From contig WOFQ01000018.1 of the NCBI GenBank assembly GCA_012184525.1, positions 434,001 to 498,000 of the forward strand: a stretch of DNA of 64,000 nt, given 5' to 3'. The notes below the pieces were generated by a model. The model searched no databases and was not told the origin of the DNA. It saw only the letters and a list, made by a program, of their open reading frames with translations. The position numbers were made by a program, and so were the translations under genes. This document shows positions 42,127-55,027 of this stretch, in pieces (position 1 is the first letter of the stretch; each line of letters begins with the position of its first letter). Origin of the DNA: Xenoacremonium recifei. Taxonomy: Eukaryota > Ascomycota > Sordariomycetes > Hypocreales > Nectriaceae.

Positions 42127-44657
42127 TCACATCAGGCATGCAACCTTGCGGCTGCTGCACAGCTCCGACGAGCCAACCTTGACTCTCGTCTCCGGGCCTA
42201 CCCACGTCCACGCTTCGACGAGCCACTCGTACCAGACGCGCGTGTCGTCGGTCTGGCGCCACATGCTGACTTCAAGTTCAGTGTCAGCGGGGAAGTAGAG
42301 CGGTTTCTACAGTGAGAGGTCAGTAATGGACTGGGAGAGGTAGGGGGAAGGGGGCGTACCTTGAGGGGGAAGAAGATGGGGAACCAGGAGATCATGTCCT
42401 TGCTCTTGCGGTCGATGCGCTCCGGATGCGTGCTGATCTCAACGCATGCGCCGGCGTTCTCTGCGATCTGTGACTGGTACAGCGTCGACTCAAAGTATCC
42501 AGCAAGTCCATGCGTGACGCCGCGCGTACGGCACACAAAGGTAAGATGGCAATATCGCGAGTTATGATCATTCGCACCCGCCGCTCCAGCCATGCTGCCA
42601 CCACCACCACCCACAACACCCCCTGAGCGACGCGCCTCGACAGCCGCCAACGTCCCCGCGGGAATCGGATGCGCAAACTCCCAGGCCTGCTGGAAGCGCG
42701 GATGCTGCGGCACACGCTCAGCCACAAAGTCAAGCGCATACAGCCGCACCACCCACGGCGTGTCGAAGGCGTTGGGGTCCGTGGGCGCGCGCGTCAGCAG
42801 GTCGGCGTGGATCTTAGGCGTGGCGATGGGGGAGAGATGTGCGGTGTAGGAGTGCGGGATGGAGATGCCGTGAGGAGTTGCCATGACGTGCTGGATCCCG
42901 TCGAGACACTCGGGTGAGAGCTCGTTGTCGCCAAAGGAGCCGAGGAGCTCGGAGATCAGGATGTCGACTTTGCCGTGGACGGGGCCAGTCTCGGGCGAGG
43001 AGGAGAGGAGGGGGCCTTTCCAGGCGCGCATGTCGGTCTTGACGACGGTGACTTTGCCGCCCCAGATGAGCTCGTTCTGGCGCAGGAGGTAGACGTATGC
43101 GTTGGGGTTTTTCTCCACGGCCCAGACGTCGACTTCAACGCCGGCTTCCTGGGCGGCGCGGAGAGCTCGAGTCACGAGGGGGCCGCGGCCGGAGCCAGCA
43201 ACGGCGATGACAACTTTGCCGGGCTTGGAGGTGGGCTTGCCGAGCTCTTTCCACTCGCTGAGGGCCTCCATGACGGCTATCTCGTACTGATTGTACTTGA
43301 CGGGATCCCCCTCAAAGACCTCGTATGTGGCCGACTCGAGGTTGTCAGATAGGGGCTGCAGGGGTGACTGGAGCCAGTCCTGGAAGCTTGTCATGGTGGT
43401 GCTCTCGAGAGGTGAGAACGGAGTCTGTTGGTTCTCAAGCCACCGGAGGTAAGAGAGGTAGAGATTATTGCCGTCCTTCGATGTCTGCTTGGGTTGGCTC
43501 TGGGCCTCGGCAAGCGTAGGGAACTCATCTTGACCGGGGGGGGCGTCAACGTTTGATACCGTGGCAGCAAGATTTGACTCTTTGCTGTGCGATACATCCG
43601 GTCCAGCGTCACATAGAAGAATCCAGGGCGCATTCTTAAGCCGCACATAAGAGAATATGAGGTCTTGATGGTGCTTGGAGAGTGACGGGAAGCCAGCCTT
43701 GTTTATCTGGAAGATGGCCGGGCTGAGAGTTAGGTAGTGCAGAGGTTCCGCGAACCAGCGATTCTGAAGAGCTACCTCTGGCATAACCTTCGGGAGTTGC
43801 AAAGCTGGAGGACTGTAAGTGAGGTGACAGCGAGTGTGAGGAGCTAGGGAACCTACCAACAAAGAGCCGGGGGTTATAGTTGCAAACACTCCGAACGTGG
43901 TGCCAGGAGTCCCAAGCAGAGAAGAGATCAATTTCCTTCCCAGTAGATTTGTTTGAAGACTCTTCTGGTTCGAGTGACGCCAGAGTCTTGATCGAGTTCT
44001 CCAGTACGGGCTCACGATACATGGGCATGTGAACCAGGAACGAGACTCGTCCACCAATGGTAAGCGCCTCCTCTACAGCGCGAGAATATTGTGCAAGACC
44101 CTGGTTTCCACCATTTTGGGAGGCATCGCAGCTTGGGCCTGGGATGATGATGCTCCGTACGCCGCAGAAGTTGGCGTAGTTGACCTCAACGTTGAGGACC
44201 TGGCGCGAGATGTTGGAGATGATGGGATTGGTAGAGCAGAGATCAACCCAGGGGCTGATGCAGGCCGTATACGTGTTGACAGCGGCACTGGGGAAGAGAC
44301 CTGTATCCTTGGGCGTCAAAGGAGGCAGAATGGGGTCTAAAACGGCAGCTGTAGCAATGGAGGTGGCCTGCTGATTTTGCTCCTTGAGCGTCTGGAGATG
44401 CTGCGCCACGAGAGCAAAGACACGGTCTCGGAAGTGAGTGTTCGTAATAGGAGTTGTCACGAAGGACAGCTTGGGGGTGTTAGTCTTGACGAGGTTTCAA
44501 TGTTCTGGTCTAGACTTACCCCATGGTTGAGCAAGTGTCCATACTGCAAGTCGTTCAGCGGCGCATCGCGAGTCGAATCGTGCTGGCCGATATGAAAGCC
44601 AGGCCTCTCAGGCCCAAAGCTCTCTGCCATATTAAAGTCAAAGCCAGTCTCGGCCAT
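42127..44657 (-). CDS. Protein arginine N-methyltransferase 5 (PRMT5/Skb1/Hsl7)
   Basis: Four exons: 44657-44520, 44469-43857, 43804-42360 and 42306-42127, giving 791 aa. The enzyme makes symmetric dimethylarginine on Sm proteins, histones and cell-cycle regulators using S-adenosylmethionine. Order: N-terminal TIM-barrel (to about 370), Rossmann fold and beta-barrel. Key residues: YEVFE with Phe414 (the PRMT5-type Phe that favours symmetric dimethylation), SAM motif I VAGSGRGP at 452-459, acidic WAVEKNPNAY with Glu481, and the double-Glu loop SELLGSFGDNELSPE with Glu536 and Glu545. All catalytic residues are present. It is longer than human PRMT5 (637 aa) because of inserts, e.g. the Gly-rich GGVVGGGGGSMAGAAGAN loop near residue 650. 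It is divergent from Prp43 with a 768-bp gap; both proteins act around the spliceosome. Confidence 0.96.
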
Positions 44658-45425
44658 ATTTGCAGCTGGCAAGATCTGGAGTCTTCAGCGCAAGATCAAC
44701 AGGGCCAGAAAGGTTAGCAGCTATCCTGAAAAGAAGGCTGAATCTAAGGCGCGATGCCGACGGTAAGAGATGGCAATTCCGAAGTAGAGATGAAAACGAA
44801 TGAAGCAGAACAAAGCCTATTCAGTTGCCCGCCCGAGTTCTTTATCCAAGAGACCCCGAGATCGAGGTTTGGAGGGTGCGAGGCAAACGGGCTGAGGCAC
44901 TGGCATTTCACAAGTGGTGGGTGTTTTTCGCGGTGAGCTGCACTTTTGAGTGAGGAAGAGACCCTGAAAATTGGGCACAGTGTGCGCGCGCGGGGAGAAA
45001 GCTGTAGGGCCACTGGCGAATGAAAAGTTGAAGGAAGACAAAGAAGGGATGAACGATTTAACAACAAGAGTTAAAATAAGAATAGAGCGTTGTTTGTAGT
45101 CAATTACGTATTGAAAGTTTGATAGGTGTTCTTCAACCACTTCTTTTTAATGGTGGTGTCCTGTACAGGTTGTAATGCTTCCTATCCATGCCGTCACCGT
45201 AGCACAGTCCGTGAAACTCACCTGTCACGTACTCACACTGTACATCCATCTAAACTTCAGGGTCCCCTCCGCTCCCGCCCTCTGCCTTATCGATAAGGCC
45301 CGCCTCCAACCCGTCCCGCCAAAATTTTCTGGCAAACCAACTCCATCCCAAACAAACCAGCAGGCTTCAGCCTTGTCAACCCTGTTTGCCGCAAACAGAC
45401 GCCGCCGCTGGTTTCCCTACAAACA
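44658..45425. promoter_or_regulatory. Shared divergent promoter of PRMT5 and Prp43
   Basis: The 768-bp gap has no gene. A palindromic CTTATCGATAAGG at 45275-45287 (core TTATCGATAA) and CT-rich tracts lie upstream of the Prp43 start. Confidence 0.5.
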
Positions 45426-47861
45426 ATGTCCGACGCCAGCTACGATCGATCGGGGAAGCGAGCCAGCGCCGACGCGGACGAGGCCTCGAGGAAGAAGGCT
45501 CGCAAGGGCGACGCTGACGGCGAGACGTACAACCCGTATCTCGCCCACATGTACAACGACAGGAAGAATGGCAATGGCGCGGAGCCTTCGCCCGACTCGC
45601 CTCTCGCGGGCATGAAGCGGCAACAGACTACGGCTAAGCAAGCGGCTAAGGCGGAGGACTCTGAGTCGAATCCCTTCACGGGCCGCCCGCATTCGCAGAA
45701 GTACTTCCAGATCCTCCAGACGAGGCGAGATCTGCCCGTCCACAAGCAGAGGTAAGATAAACACCAGCCCACCTATGCGCATCCATGATGGCCATTCCTG
45801 CTAACGCTCATGTTTCTAGGCAAGAGTTCCTCGACAAGTACCACTCCACCCAGATCCTCGTCTTCGTCGGAGAGACCGGTTCCGGAAAGACCACCCAGAT
45901 CCCCCAATATGTCGTCTACGACGAGCTGCCCCAGCTCACCGGAAAACTCATCGCCTGTACGCAGCCCCGTCGAGTCGCCGCCATGTCCGTCGCCCAGCGT
46001 GTCGCCGATGAGATGGACGTCACCCTCGGCGAGGAGGTCGGTTACAGCATCCGTTTCGAAGACATGACGGGCCCCAAGACCATGCTCAAGTACATGACCG
46101 ACGGTATGCTGCTGCGCGAGGCCATGCACGACCATGAAATGTCGCGGTACAGCTGCATCATTCTCGATGAGGCTCACGAAAGGACCCTGTCTACCGATAT
46201 CCTGATGGCTCTGCTCAAGCAGATCTCCATGCGCCGCTCCGACCTCAAGATCATCATCATGTCCGCTACCCTGGATGCGCAAAAGTTCCAGCGATACTTC
46301 AACGATGCACCACTGCTGGCCGTCCCGGGTAGAACGCACCCCGTCGAGATCTTCTACACCCCCGAGCCGGAGCGCGATTACGTCGAGGCCGCTATCCGTA
46401 CCGTTCTGCAGATCCATGCTTCCGAACCCGAGGGAGATGTCTTGCTCTTCCTTACTGGCGAGGACGAGATTGAGGATGCTTGCAGAAAGATCAACTTGGA
46501 GGCCGACGAATTGATACGAGAAGTCGACGCTGGGCCTTTAGCCGTGTACCCCCTCTACGGTACTCTGCCTCCCCAGCAACAGCAGCGCATCTTCGACAAA
46601 GCACCTGCGGCTCTTCGAAAAGGCGGTCGACCAGGACGCAAAGTCATCGTGGCCACCAACATCGCCGAAACTTCGCTGACCATCGATGGTATCGTCTACG
46701 TCGTCGATCCCGGTTTCAGCAAGCAGAAGATCTACAACCCGCGAATCCGTGTCGAGTCGCTGCTCGTCTCGCCCATCTCCAAGGCCTCGGCCCAGCAGCG
46801 AGCTGGTCGTGCCGGTCGAACAAAGCCCGGAAAGTGCTTCCGCCTGTACACAGAGAAGGCCTTCAAGAAGGAGCTCATCGAGCAGACGTACCCTGAGATT
46901 CTGCGCTCCAACCTCGCCAACACGGTGCTGGAGCTGAAGAAGCTCGGCGTGGAGGACCTCGTGCACTTCGATCTCATGGACCCCCCTGCGCCCGAGACTA
47001 TGATGCGCGCCCTTGAGGAGCTCAATTATCTCGCTTGCCTCGACGACGACGGTGAGCTCACGGCTCTCGGTAGTATGGCTTCCGAGTTCCCCCTCGACCC
47101 GGCGCTCGCCGTCATGCTCATCTCGTCGCCCGAGTTCTACTGCTCCAACGAGATCCTCTCCATCACATCGCTGCTGTCGGTGCCGCAAATCTTCGTGCGG
47201 CCAGCTACCAACCGCAAGCGCGCCGACGAGATGAAGGCACACTTCGCACACCCGGATGGCGACCACCTGACGCTGCTCAACGCCTACCACGCCTTCAAGG
47301 GCGAGGCGACGAACAACCCCAACAATGTCAAACAGTGGTGCCACGAGCATTTCCTGTCGTTCCGACATCTGTCAAGCGCCGACAACGTACGCACGCAGCT
47401 GAAGCGAATCATGGAGACGCATGGGTTGGAGCTCATGAGCACCAAGTTCGAAGACAAGAACTACTACAACAACATCCGCCGCGCACTGCTCGCCGGCTTC
47501 TTCATGCAGGTCGCCATGAAGGAGAGCTCTGGCAAGCTGTACCGCACCGTCAAGGACGACCAGGCCGTGCTGATCCACCCGTCAACTGTCCTGCGCACTG
47601 AGTTCGACTGGGTGCTCTACAACGAATTTGTCCTTACGTCGAAGCAGTACATCCGAACCTGCACAGGAATCCGCCCCGAGTGGCTCTTGGTATGTAGCTA
47701 GCTTGCCCCTATCACAAAGCAACAACAACTAACCAGCTTTGCAGGAAATCGCACCCACGTACTACGACCTCGACTCCTTCGAATCCGGCGACATCAAGCG
47801 CTCCCTGGCTCGGGCGGCGGAGAAGAAGAAGCGCAAGGAAGCCATGAAGGCGGGACGATGA
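45426..47861 (+). CDS. PRP43: DEAH-box RNA helicase Prp43
   Basis: Three exons: 45426-45751, 45820-47689 and 47745-47861, giving 770 aa (yeast Prp43 is 767). It disassembles the lariat spliceosome and works in ribosome biogenesis. N-terminal disordered Lys/Asp-rich region with NPFTGRPHSQKYFQILQTRRDLPV, then RecA domains: motif I GETGSGKT (126-133), Ia TQPRRVAA, II DEAH (225-228), III SAT in IIMSATLDA, IV LFLTGEDEIE, V ATNIAETSLTIDGI, VI QQRAGRAGR. C-terminal winged helix, ratchet and OB parts follow (LLSVPQIFVRP, NAYHAFKG, WCHEHFLSFRHLSSADNVR, FDWVLYNEFVLTSKQYIR). The last exon encodes the Lys/Arg-rich tail ending MKAGR. All motifs intact. Confidence 0.98.
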
Positions 47862-50800
47862 AGCGCCGCCGCCGCCACCCACACCGAGTAACACCGACAA
47901 CGGAGTCCTCTGAGGGATTTGGGATTTCACCGGCTCACATGTTGGGCGGCGGGATTGCATTGCAGCCGCCCTTCCTTACTCTCCCGCGCGGGGGGAGCGA
48001 AAGTTCCAGACTTCGGCGCCTGATCGGACCAGTCATCGTTGAGTACCACACTTGAGATATCGTGTCTCTGCAGCGTGCGTGCGTGGGCTCGCGCCAAGGA
48101 GGAAGAGAGAAGAGAGCACAATCGGTAGAAAAGGAGGGCGGACCCGGCGTTTATTCTTTTTAGGGAAGTGGACTTCGATAGTAGCTGCAGATTTTCGCGT
48201 TGATGATGAATTTTTTCGGTGATTTCGCAACGGGTGGATGGGAGGGGCTGGGCTGGGCTGGAATGGCTCACCTGCATGCATGCATTGCAAGACGGCTGCG
48301 GTAACTCCTCTAGGAAGGGATGTTCGCTGGTAGGAGACGGGGCGGCCGCGATAGGTCGAAGGAGGCGTCATATCATACATCCATACATACATAGAACCGT
48401 TCGGATAGAGGGCCCGGATTACGAAGAGACAATGTTACAGCACAGGCGTCCATTTCGTGTCCGCCACCGAGCCTGTGTGTCCGGGCATGTATGTGCAGTG
48501 CAGCACCGTATCGTATCGAGCGGGCTGGCCCAGCGAAGGAGTGTGATAGCATGCATGCCGCCGCGTCTAGGGATGATGGTCTCGGCCGCAAGTCGCAGTC
48601 ACATATGTATACGACGCTCGGTACGGAAGCGACGTCCAACATCCCGCGCCGGCGCTCATCTTCCAAATACCCGGACGTGTCGTCGTTGTCAATCACAGCA
48701 GCCAGGCACCCTTGCAGAGAGCCAGGGTTCGTTCGTGTGGTGTGGGGGAGGCCTGGCCTTGCGGGCGGGAGCCAGATCTCGCGCGGGGGGTGGCGTCTGA
48801 GAGGGAGAAAAAAGCAATTCTGCGATGGGCGCCGCCCGAATGCCGGGCAGCTGGAGATGAAGAAGCAACGTTTGGGAGATGAGATGCGGTTCGGGGTGAG
48901 CTTGTTTCGACGATCGCCGGAAAAAGCAACCTCGGTGAGCGGGTTGATATTCGTGAACAGGCAAACAGGGTCATCGTCGAGCTTCGTATGTAGCTCCAAC
49001 CAGGATAACTATGTAAATGCAGAACGGAACGGGAGTGATTGTTTCGAACGGCCGCAGCGGTGGCGACGGCAGCACCCGAGACTATCCAATCTCGCTCCTT
49101 CGTAAACGGCCTGAGGTCCGGCTGGTTTATGCGGCCGTGGCATCGGGGACTCTTCGTGAGCAGTGACACGTATCGAGGCGAACACCAGGCCCAGGTCAAG
49201 CTGTCTCTGCAGTCAACGGCCCACTCACTCACCTCTCCTAGTCTCTTCACCTTGAAAGCTACGCTAGAGAGCTGTCACGGCCGGAATGGAGTGCTCTCTC
49301 AACAGGTGGGAGGACCCAGTTCTGCAGCAGCCATGTTCGGCATGCAACATGCAGCATGCCCTCTTCGGCAGATTCTCTCCGCCGCTGACATCGCATGTGA
49401 AAGCCTCAGGTTGAATCGAGACTCAACAAGTCTCAAGTGCGTCTTGAGTGTTGTGCATCTCAACATATGCAATTCAGGCCAGCCCATCACGCTGCTAATG
49501 CAAGCTCCCACACTTCGAAATTGAACGCGGCACCATGGCTGGCTGAAAGCAGCGGCATCCAGGGTTTGCTGCCGCATCTCAGCCTAGCCCACCCTGTTCT
49601 GACCCGTGCATGTTTCGTTCAGGCACACATGTCAGGCCGGTATCCAGCCAGGGCCAATGCGTGGAGGAAATGCCTGGACTCCAGACCACCTTCACGGCCT
49701 GCATAATGCGGGATGCGACGGAACGTGCGGGAGGCGCCAGACGCTTGCCCAGCTGGGAAACCCGGTCTAGCAACGCATCCCGATATCACAGGTGACAGAG
49801 ATCAGTGCGTGCTGAAGTATGGAGAACAAGCGCGATGCTTCCGACTCGCTATGGGATGTTGACGAGACCGGTGAAGGGTCCGTGTTGCAGGGCGCTTCCT
49901 TGAGGGCCTGGGGGCTGAGCAAATATCGTCATCAAATCAATAGTCCAGGTCCTCTTTCTTCCACTCAGTTTGTTGTTCGCGCTACTCTGCGTCTCTTTGC
50001 TGGTGGTTTGAGAATTGGGCTCAGTGTAAGCGCTTGTTGTTGCGGGTTGTCGTTTCGGCCATCAACCCTCACGAGCCTAAGACTCTAGGTGCCGTGCCGT
50101 TCACAGCTCCCGATGACGGCGGCCCGGGCCTCGAAGCTACTTGTCCCGCACCCTGGCTTTCGTCCATCCCACTCTGTCGTCTGAATCATGTGCTCTAGAA
50201 GCCTCGATCTTCAGCCAGTGGTGTGCCTATGGCAAATTGATAGCCACGTCCAACAAGCTGAGCCGGATCATCAAGGTAAGAAGAGTGTCCGTAACTCGGT
50301 AACTCCCTGCAACCGAGACAGCCGACGGTTCGCCTCATCGGACCCAGAGCCTGCTGGCGGACAAAGCTTCATCCCGTCGGCACCGCCATGGCCGTTTGTC
50401 CGTCTCAGCTCGATCCAGGAGTGTCCGTCCGTCGTCCTCTGCCATCCTGGAGTAGCAACGCAGATGAGAGTTTTGAGACGACCGGCAATTGTATACCCAC
50501 TTCGTCAACGGACGCCATGCGCTTGTGGAGAAGCCATCCCCCCCTTCGCTCTCTTTTTTTGCTTTTTCCCTTCGGCTCCTAGGCGGCTTCGACCCGTGTT
50601 TCTTCAGCCTCAATCGTCCCCACCCCTGGAATCCAAGATGATGTGGTGTCTGTCCGTGGCACGACACATGGGACGACACCGGCGATCCCAGCCATTGGCT
50701 CGCAGCCAGCTGATAGTGGCTTCAGTTCAGTCGGAGCCGCCCACTGGCTCCATGCGTGCGTGCATTGTGGTAATTGAGGTGGACTGCGTTGGAGGTCCGG

Positions 50801-51886
50801 GCAGGGCTCCATCGACGTGGTGATTGCCGACCAGAGCAGAACGGGGAAACGTCGTCCCAGGCCACAGCAGCCCGTGGGTGATGGAAACCGTGGTTGGCCA
50901 GATGCCCATGGTGTGGTGGATTTGATGTGCGGTGCTTCCCCAGAGAGCCCTGTCGTCCTCCCCCCCTTCTCCCTACCTCACGCCATTCCGCCGCCCGCTA
51001 CGCCCGTTCGAGACTGGGTGCCTCTGAGACGTCTCCTCCCATGATCCCACGATTGGACGAACTGCCTGCAATTCATGTGTCCCGTCTCCGTCGCCGCCAG
51101 CAGCAGCCCGCGGAAGCTGTTCCTCAGCTTGCCTCTCAAGCGCCGCCATGCGTGCGTTGAGTGTTTGTTGGTGGATGCTCTCCTCTCTGCGGTCGCTAGT
51201 CGCCTCGGTCTTAGCCGGGTGTCGTCCGTTTGCGCTGTGCTCCCTGTCTCTGCTGCTGCTGCTGCAGTCCGATCCAATCTGCAGCAGGCCGTCTAGGGCT
51301 AGGCCCGCGTTCTCTCTCGACGTTCCCTCATTGACGTGGATGCCCATGGGATGTGAACCGCCCTGTCCCGGAGTATTCCAGGGGCATCCTGGTCGACCGT
51401 TGGGCCTGTTCCCCCCTCCCCTCCCCACTGAATCGTCGTGCCCTCCTCCTGCGCGCGCCTCTGGCCGATGAAGGGGTCCATTCAGTCAGGGCCATGAAAA
51501 ATGGCATTGCGACGCAAGACGCCCATTCGCCCTCTGCTGCTAAGACGTCAGCCATTTCCGAGCCTATGTAAAGGCGACGGCTCGCACCTTGATCATGCCA
51601 GCCCGTGCTCGCCGCCCTGACTCTGCTGCTCCGCTTAACTCGGGCATCCTTGACCATTGTTGGCTGTCGGCCGTTCGTCAACGTTACTACAAGAACATCG
51701 TTCGACCCTTTTCTCCTCCCAGCCTAGAGCTGTCTTCGTCCTAGCATCGGGGTTCAGAAGTCGCTTGCTGGCTGCTGATAGTTCATATAAGACCCTCTCA
51801 TCTCTCGTCATCTCTCAATTCCCCTCCAGACCGCAGTCTCGCATCTTCTCCAATCTCATCTCGACCATCTCCATCCTGTACACATC
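47862..51886. other. Long GC-rich gene-poor region (4 kb)
   Basis: No gene can be supported here. There are many open frames on both strands, but these come from high GC content: they are Arg/Ser/Pro/Cys-rich, overlap each other, and show neither domains nor consistent splice signals. Simple-sequence spots include CTGGGCTGGGCTGG (about 48247), CATGCATGCAT (48276), CATACATACAT (48383) and CTGCTGCTGCTGCTG (51252). The last 150 bp are a CT-rich leader (TCTCATCTCTCGTCATCTCTC) of the gene at 51887. It may contain long untranslated exons or non-coding transcripts. Confidence 0.5.
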
Positions 51887-52297
51887 ATGAGTGGCGCCGG
51901 CGGTTTTTATAAGTACCGATGCAAGTACTTTTATACACACAATTGCCCCAACTGGGTCTGGGTGAATAACGCACCTTGCGCATCATGTCTCGTGAGTCGA
52001 CAAAATCTATGCTCAAATCTGATAATACCAGTTGCTAACTGGTCAATTCAGGCTGATGGGCGGGACAATGAAGAGCCCTTAACATCGACGTCGTCACCAT
52101 GGGGTCTCCCCAAAGATATCGTCGTGCCCCGAGTCTTGGACGGCATCCTTCAGTACACATTGATGGAGCTCGTCGCTCCTTCAGAACCTGGCGACGAGTG
52201 GACGCTTCGGGACAAGGAACGAAGACCGCCTCCGTTGATCCCCGTGACGAGCGCCATGCCAGGTATACCTAGCCTCATGGCCCATCATCGTTTCTAA
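51887..52297 (+). CDS. Small Cys-rich conserved fungal protein, function unknown
   Basis: Two exons, 51887-51991 and 52052-52297, give 116 aa; the 60-bp intron (GTGAGT...TTCAG with a GCTAAC branch site) preserves the frame. The N-terminal 35 residues include KYRCKYFYTHNCPNWVWVNN, then APCASCLA, with four Cys in a C-x7-C-x10-C-x2-C arrangement, aromatic-rich, resembling a small zinc-binding or disulfide knuckle. I recognise this N-terminal block as recurring in many mould genomes, but no function is known to me. The C-terminal part (PWGLPKDIVVPRVLDGILQYTL) is less conserved-looking. No signal peptide. It stands alone in a 7-kb gene-poor stretch with a long CT-rich leader. Confidence 0.75.
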   Translation: MSGAGGFYKYRCKYFYTHNCPNWVWVNNAPCASCLVSRQNLCSNLIIPVANWSIQADGRDNEEPLTSTSSPWGLPKDIVVPRVLDGILQYTLMELVAPSEPGDEWTLRDKERRPPPLIPVTSAMPGIPSLMAHHRF

Positions 52298-55027
52298 CAA
52301 GTGGAGAGACGGGAGGTGGGGGGATCAGGCCGGAACTGAGCAAACAAGTTCTCGGTTGGCGGATCTGGCCATGATGGAGTTTCAATGGCGAAAAAGCAAA
52401 CAATAAGCAAGATTAATGATGCTGAGGGGACGAGGAGGGGAGGATAACACGACTTCGAAGGCAAGATTGTGCGCCTGTTGAACCGCGGATCGGCGGACGG
52501 GATACGCCACTCGGCGTCAGATGATGGTATCTCTGGTCGGGAAATTCGGACTCTGCAACAACGTCGCGAGTGCGGCGATTGGGATTGAACATGGATGAAA
52601 TCATGAAAGACGGATTGGTCGCAGGAAAGGGCCACAAAGGACCCGCCAGGATATACCCATGCGTTGAGGGCGAATACCCCTTGTGACGGAAGACCTTGGT
52701 TCTTCTTGTCTATTACTCTTTTTGTTGTTATTATTGGGATTCTCGGATATTTCGAGCGAGAGAGCGTTCTGGATATGGCATTGGGATTTAGGCATTTTGT
52801 CATCCTTTTTCTTCTCTTCTCGATAATGGAGAAAAGCAAGACTGATCTGTTAAACTGTCAATCAGAGAAAAAGCAAGGCCTTGGGGCCTATCTTGGATCT
52901 ATCCCTGGTCTGTAACGACATGTGATGCCAACGGTACTAGTTGGGCAACCGACACCGTAGATTTTGGTGAGTGCTTGGCCTACGGCCCAAGAGGCACGAG
53001 AGGCCAGCTGGAGGCATCGGCTTCAGGCGTCAGCCAAGCGTCTCGGTCGTGAGATGTGGCGTGCCGCTCGATGGCAGCTCGTCTGATGACCCCTGCCAGT
53101 GTTTATCAGTCGTCTGTGTCTCGGCAGCTGGGCCCGTCAGACCCACCAGACATCTTCCAAAACGCGATTCCATCGACAATGGAATTGGACAACGTGCAGC
53201 GTGGCATGGGGCCAGCGACCGGGGCGCCCGGAGCCTGTCTGGGGCGAGTCTTTTCTCTTGGGCTCTCTTCTGCCTGCGATCGCGGTGCGAGGATGAGACG
53301 CCGTCATGGTGCTGTCAGACGGCCGCTTTTCTCAGTACGGGCCAGCGGACGGGGCGTCTCCATTGCGGTCCCGAGGGGTGAGACATGTTGGCTGCTCGCT
53401 CGCACGACGTTGAGGCCGAGATCATGAAATTGCACAGATGAGCGCCCTGGACAGGCAGACCACGGAGAGCCAATCTGGTAGCGGGAATCCAGAAATCATG
53501 GTATCACTGAATCATGTACCAGGTCCAAGGACCTGCTGACGGGCAGAGTCCGGGGGGGTCGGTGAGCATGTCGACAGGTATCTGTCTCCTCCCCGGTGAC
53601 CAGGGACGGACCCGTCGTGCCAAATAAGGCATCCGTTCTAGACGCTCGAAAGGGGAGGTTCCGCAGCATCACAAGGCCGACGATCATGACAATGCAAATG
53701 TCAGGTACGAAAAGCCACTTCTCGGTGTTTCGGTGGATTATTAGTGGAGGATGGAGGGTTGTATGCTTCTTCCTGCTGCACTACACATACATTAGCAACT
53801 GTCACGAAATGCTTCCTCTTCGTCTTAGCTTGTCAGGCTGTTAAGCGAGGGCGTAGCGTAGCGTTCGTTCCGCCCAAACGGCCAGAATGGAAACGCCTCC
53901 CGAGAGCCCCGAGAGCCCCGAGTCGAGCGGATACGGGCTAAGAAGACGATCTCTATTCTTACCTCTTTACGGTTGCAAGTGGTCGATGGAACACGAACAT
54001 TTGAGGCACTTTACTACTGTTTGATGGAAGCTAAGAAGGCACGCGTTTCAACTCAACTTACCTAAGACGCTTGTAAGCTCTGGCCTTGCTCCCTCAGGTG
54101 TCTTTCTATCTTCCCTGACTTGAGGAAGGCGCCATCTAGACTCCAACTGAGGCAAGAACGGACAGAAGGAGGCTCGGGTTTCCAGAAGAAGACAAACCCA
54201 AATCTGTCCCAAATCTGACACCTCTCCACGATACTGCACGCGAAATCGCGTCACGCATAGTCCGTCTTACAATCAAGATCGACACCCTTCTCCAGAGATT
54301 TGCTTTTGCAGGGAAACCACCCTCCAGGTTCCTCGCAAACCCTCCCTCTCTCTCTCGCACGCAGTGCTGCTACGCAAACAGACCCGCGCGTTTTTAGCCT
54401 CCGCCAGGATGTGACGGATCACCCCCTGCATCAGCCCATTCCCCGGCCTCAGACCACGTTAGCTGGGTGAAAACGGTGCCATGACCCACGGCTTCTCCCG
54501 CTGTTCGACCGATTTTCCAGAAGGCCGCTGTCGAACTATTGGCGCCACGGGCCGGACGGTGGGTTTGCTTGGCCGCGGACAGGGCGACGACCACGTGAGT
54601 GGAAATTATGCGAACAGACGCGGGCTTGCGGATAATTCCAGAGGGTGTCTTGTCCGGGATGCAAACGACATGGCAAGGTGGACAACAAGGTGTGCTGGCC
54701 GGGGTCGGTGTGCGGTGAAGTAAGGCGACCAGACAGGCTTCTCCCTAAAACCTCTGGCCACCCGCTCCTTCAAACACGAGACATGTCTTGTTTCTTGCAA
54801 GTTATGTATACATAGTACACGGCACTTTACAGCTCCGTTCGCCCTGTTTACGGCCGAGGTCGCTTCGATAGGAATCACGGCAATACCATGGATCGCATCC
54901 CTCCGGCCGTTGCCAGGATTCATGAAATATCATCAAATTAGCCTCCGCCGATACTATGTACAGTCTCTATTCCGGTCATCCCAAACGCCTGACTCTCATG
55001 ACCCTCGTTATTCATGACGATCCCGAC
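52298..55027. other. Gene-poor region (2.7 kb)
   Basis: No supported gene. It contains scattered short open frames without similarity or splice support. Its rightmost part is the 3' flank of the APP1-like gene. Confidence 0.5.

Noticed and set aside
46538..47368. Reverse-strand open frame (276 codons) inside Prp43
   Set aside because: Mirror frame of a codon-biased helicase gene; no independent promoter, intron or domain.
48219..51681. Overlapping frames of 100-211 codons on both strands
   Set aside because: Mutually overlapping, Arg/Cys/Pro/Ser-rich, no family resemblance and no paired splice signals.
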